The position numbers and the translations under genes were made by a program. 7,163 nucleotides of DNA from Sphingomonadaceae bacterium (GTDB lineage: Bacteria > Pseudomonadota > Alphaproteobacteria > Sphingomonadales > Sphingomonadaceae): positions 1 through 7,163 of the forward strand of contig CANFIV010000073.1 in NCBI GenBank assembly GCA_947446935.1, given 5' to 3'. Each line of letters opens with the position of its first letter. The first letter of the stretch is position 1. The notes below the pieces were generated by a model. The model was not told the origin of the DNA and did no database searches. It worked only from the letters and a program-made list of their open reading frames with translations. Below, in pieces: positions 5,730 to 7,163 of the stretch.

Positions 5730-6029
5730 ATGTCTGTTGCCGGAAAGTATGAATGCGTCACACGTTCGCCGATGGGCGATCAAACCTCGATCCTGACTGT
5801 CGAGGTCGATGGCGACAGTTTCAGCGGCAGCAATTCGGGCCCGATGGGCAATCTCGCGATCACCGGCGGCACGGTCGATGGCAACACCATCAGTTGGAGC
5901 AGCGACATAACCGTGCCGATGCCGATGAAGCTCGACTGCAAAGCAACCATTGATGGTGATGCGGTGACTGGCACCGTCACCGCTGGCATGTTCGGAAGTT
6001 TCCCGATGACTGGCAAGCGGATCGGCTGA
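5730..6029 (+). CDS. small beta-rich protein of unknown function
   Basis: The 99-residue product starts at ATG 5730 after a strong Shine-Dalgarno sequence. No signal peptide or membrane segment is present, so it is likely cytoplasmic. It begins GKYECVTRSPMGDQTSILTVEVDGDSFSG and alternates short strands with turns (DGDSFSGS, GGTVDGNTISW, KATIDGDAVTGT) to the end, MTGKRIG. Three repeats of a D-G-(N/D)-x-(I/V/F)-(S/T)-G-like turn pattern (27-32, 50-55, 76-81) suggest a small beta-barrel or sandwich. Similar 100-residue proteins with a 'TPMG...DG..' pattern occur in sphingomonads, though I cannot name a family. Methionine is frequent (residues 15, 39, 64, 66, 87, 93). The gene is divergent from the antiporter and convergent with the thioesterase. 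The existence of the gene is secure; its function is not known. Confidence 0.85.
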   Translation: MSVAGKYECVTRSPMGDQTSILTVEVDGDSFSGSNSGPMGNLAITGGTVDGNTISWSSDITVPMPMKLDCKATIDGDAVTGTVTAGMFGSFPMTGKRIG

Positions 6030-6043
6030 AGGCGTGAGCAGGG

Positions 6044-6065
6044 CCCCTCCTGCCTGCGGGAGGGG
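6044..6065. terminator. GC-rich hairpin between convergent genes, possible bidirectional terminator
   Basis: CCCCTCC (6044-6050) pairs with GGAGGGG (6059-6065). A G-T and a G-C pair inside extend it to nine pairs with a four-base loop. It lies 15 bases after the stop of the 99-residue protein gene and 25 bases after the stop of the thioesterase on the other strand. There is no T-run on either side, so it is not a classical intrinsic terminator; Rho-assisted ending or 3'-end protection is possible. Confidence 0.5.
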
Positions 6066-6089
6066 TCTGGGCTGGCCGATCGCTGGGCT

Positions 6090-6551
6090 TCAGTGCGAAG
6101 GCGGAGCGGGCGCGCGCATCATCGTGCCCGAGAACGCGACTGCGGGTTTTCCGTCTGCCGTGATCAGCCCCCGCGCGAAGACGAGGCTCCGTCCAGCCTT
6201 CACAAGTTCGCCGCGCGCGAGCAGCAATTGGCCGGGAAGCGCGGGCCCTACAAATTCGCAATTAAACGCAACGGTCACGCCGTTGACCTCCTGTCCGTCC
6301 GATCCGGCGATCATGAACAGCGAGAAATCGGCAAAGGTCATCATGCAGCCGCCGTGGATGCTGCCATGGCTGTTGCAGTTCAGCGGTCCTGGCCGAAATC
6401 CGGTGACGACGCCCTCATCGTCGCGCTTGACATAGAACGGCCCGACCTCGTCCTCGAACGGATCGACGCCGGCCCAGTGATGCCAACCCGCCCAATCCGG
6501 ATGGTCCGCAGGTTCGAACCTGCCGGAGAAGGGCGGTGATGAGGCGGACAT
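6090..6551 (-). CDS. PaaI-type hotdog-fold acyl-CoA thioesterase
   Basis: Predicted to hydrolyse acyl-CoA or aryl-CoA thioesters in the cytoplasm. The 153-residue length is normal for the hotdog fold. The family signature is NSHGSIHGGCMMTFADFSLF: the HGG at 66-68 sits at the start of the central helix, and Asp75 is at the usual acidic position. The second half, GVTVAFNCEFVGPALPGQLLLARGELVKAGRSLVFARGLI (91-130), is the standard strand pattern. The tail ADGKPAVAFSGTMM also fits. The start is ATG 6551; the Shine-Dalgarno sequence is weak. About 58 N-terminal residues precede the signature, slightly long, with tryptophan-rich HPDWAGWHHWAG. The substrate cannot be told. It lies downstream of the RTX gene with an 83-bp gap but no functional link is apparent. 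Confidence 0.9.
   Translation of the reverse strand: MSASSPPFSGRFEPADHPDWAGWHHWAGVDPFEDEVGPFYVKRDDEGVVTGFRPGPLNCNSHGSIHGGCMMTFADFSLFMIAGSDGQEVNGVTVAFNCEFVGPALPGQLLLARGELVKAGRSLVFARGLITADGKPAVAFSGTMMRAPAPPSH
6508..6523. repeat. 16-bp perfect palindrome inside the thioesterase gene
   Basis: GCAGGTTCGAACCTGC reads the same on both strands. It falls in codons for the N-terminal part (FEPAD region) of the thioesterase, about 30 bases after its start codon. It may be chance or an intragenic protein-binding site. Confidence 0.4.
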
Positions 6552-6591
6552 GCGGTTCGATTCCCTGGTGGCAATAGATCGTCCGCTCGCT

Positions 6592-6606
6592 GGCCAAGAC
6601 TTGGCC
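6592..6606. promoter_or_regulatory. inverted repeat upstream of the thioesterase gene
   Basis: GGCCAAG-A-CTTGGCC, perfect seven-base arms around one base. It lies in the 83-bp gap after the RTX stop codon. On the minus strand it sits three bases after a TTGACG (6615-6610), that is, in the spacer of a possible thioesterase promoter whose -10 is not clear. It could be an operator, or as RNA a six-pair stem acting as 3' end of the RTX transcript. Confidence 0.4.
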
Positions 6607-6634
6607 TTGCGTCAACTGCGCGCGCGGTGTGCCG

Positions 6635-7163
6635 TCACAGCAGGAAGTCGCCTGCAACCAGCGTGAGCCCCGGGGCGAGCCGGATGACGCCGTCGGCCAC
6701 GCCGTCGCCGGTGATGTCGCCTTCGATGAACGTGGCAGTTGCGGTCTGCACGAAGCGCAGTTCCCCGGCATGGCCTGTAAAGGCTGCGGTGCCGATGAAG
6801 GTGAAGGCTTGATCGCCTCCCACAAGAGCGTTGGCATCTACCCCACGAATGTCGATGCGGTCGTGCTCGGCATGGCTGAAGTCGCTGATGCGGTCTGCCA
6901 GAACCTTTGAGCTGGCATCCGCTACGGCCGCGCTGTCGAACACGAAAGTATCCGCCCCGGCCCCACCGGTCATGGCGTCCTTGCCAGTGCCCGGATCGAT
7001 CCGGTCATTGCCAGCGCCGGCAATCAGCACATCGTTGCCTGCGCCGCCATAAAGCCGGTCGTCGCCGTTGTAGCCGACCAATGTGTCTGCTCCGCCGTTG
7101 CCGGTCAGGATATTGGCGCTGATGTTGCCGCTGATGCGGTTGGCCAGTTCGTTGCCGGTCGCA
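6635..7163 (-). CDS. RTX calcium-binding protein, C-terminal part (N-terminus beyond right edge)
   Basis: The minus-strand frame is open from the right edge to TGA 6637-6635, 176 residues in view. The first part carries glycine/aspartate nonapeptide repeats of the GGxGxDxLx type: TGNGGADTL, YNGDDRLYGGAGNDVLIAGAGNDRID and MTGGAGADTFVFD (about 6940-7110). These bind Ca2+ and fold as a beta-roll once outside the cell. The following DRISDFSHAEHDRIDIRGV is the serralysin-type C-terminal domain pattern. The last residues, LTLVAGDFLL, match the acidic-plus-hydrophobic end of type I secretion signals. The catalytic or adhesive part lies outside the window, so it could be a protease, lipase, adhesin or other RTX protein. 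Repeats just before the right edge (NRISGNISANIL) are degenerate. Confidence 0.9.
   Translation of the reverse strand, partial: ATGNELANRISGNISANILTGNGGADTLVGYNGDDRLYGGAGNDVLIAGAGNDRIDPGTGKDAMTGGAGADTFVFDSAAVADASSKVLADRISDFSHAEHDRIDIRGVDANALVGGDQAFTFIGTAAFTGHAGELRFVQTATATFIEGDITGDGVADGVIRLAPGLTLVAGDFLL

Noticed and set aside
6553..6572. tRNA-like T-loop string GGTTCGATTCC
   Set aside because: The flanking bases do not pair into a T-stem, and no anticodon arm, acceptor stem or CCA is present around it.

Overview
The window reads as a chromosomal stretch of an alphaproteobacterium, most likely a sphingomonad (Novosphingobium, Sphingomonas or Erythrobacter-like). This is inferred from high GC with strong G/C third-position bias, two GTG starts, TTGAC-type -35 boxes, and the mix of a TonB-dependent receptor, a DUF1223 protein, a PaaI-like thioesterase and an RTX protein. 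No genus is claimed. No rRNA, tRNA, CRISPR array, transposase or phage gene was seen.

Layout. (1) Positions 1-1443, minus: the N-terminal 481 residues of a TonB-dependent outer-membrane receptor that runs off the left edge. (2) Positions 1604-2401, plus: a secreted thioredoxin-fold DUF1223 protein, divergent from the receptor across a 160-bp gap. (3) Positions 2402-3291: a lower-GC, patchy segment. It holds a REP-like repeat, an unrecognised secreted cysteine-containing protein (minus, 2505-3068), a probable 42-residue small ORF (plus, 3163-3291), and two copies of a 21-bp exact direct repeat that bracket it. (4) Positions 3281-5569, minus: a CPA2/KefB-type cation:proton antiporter followed by a MarR-family regulator, separated by 75 bp containing an almost perfect operator-like palindrome. 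(5) Positions 5730-6029, plus: a 99-residue beta-rich protein divergent from the antiporter, with a strong ribosome binding site and a TTGACA promoter element. (6) Positions 6090-6551, minus: a PaaI-type hotdog thioesterase, convergent with (5) around a GC-rich hairpin. (7) Positions 6635-7163, minus: the C-terminal end of an RTX calcium-binding, probably type I-secreted protein that runs off the right edge.

How the genes fit together. The only strong functional pairing is antiporter plus MarR regulator. The palindrome just upstream of marR suggests autoregulation, and the pair may serve ion or electrophile-stress homeostasis. The other genes look like independent units with their own promoters. 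No gene-free stretch exceeds 300 bases. I do not see an obviously new multi-gene system. The strangest part is the 2.4-3.3 kb segment with its long direct repeat, composition shift and small ORF.
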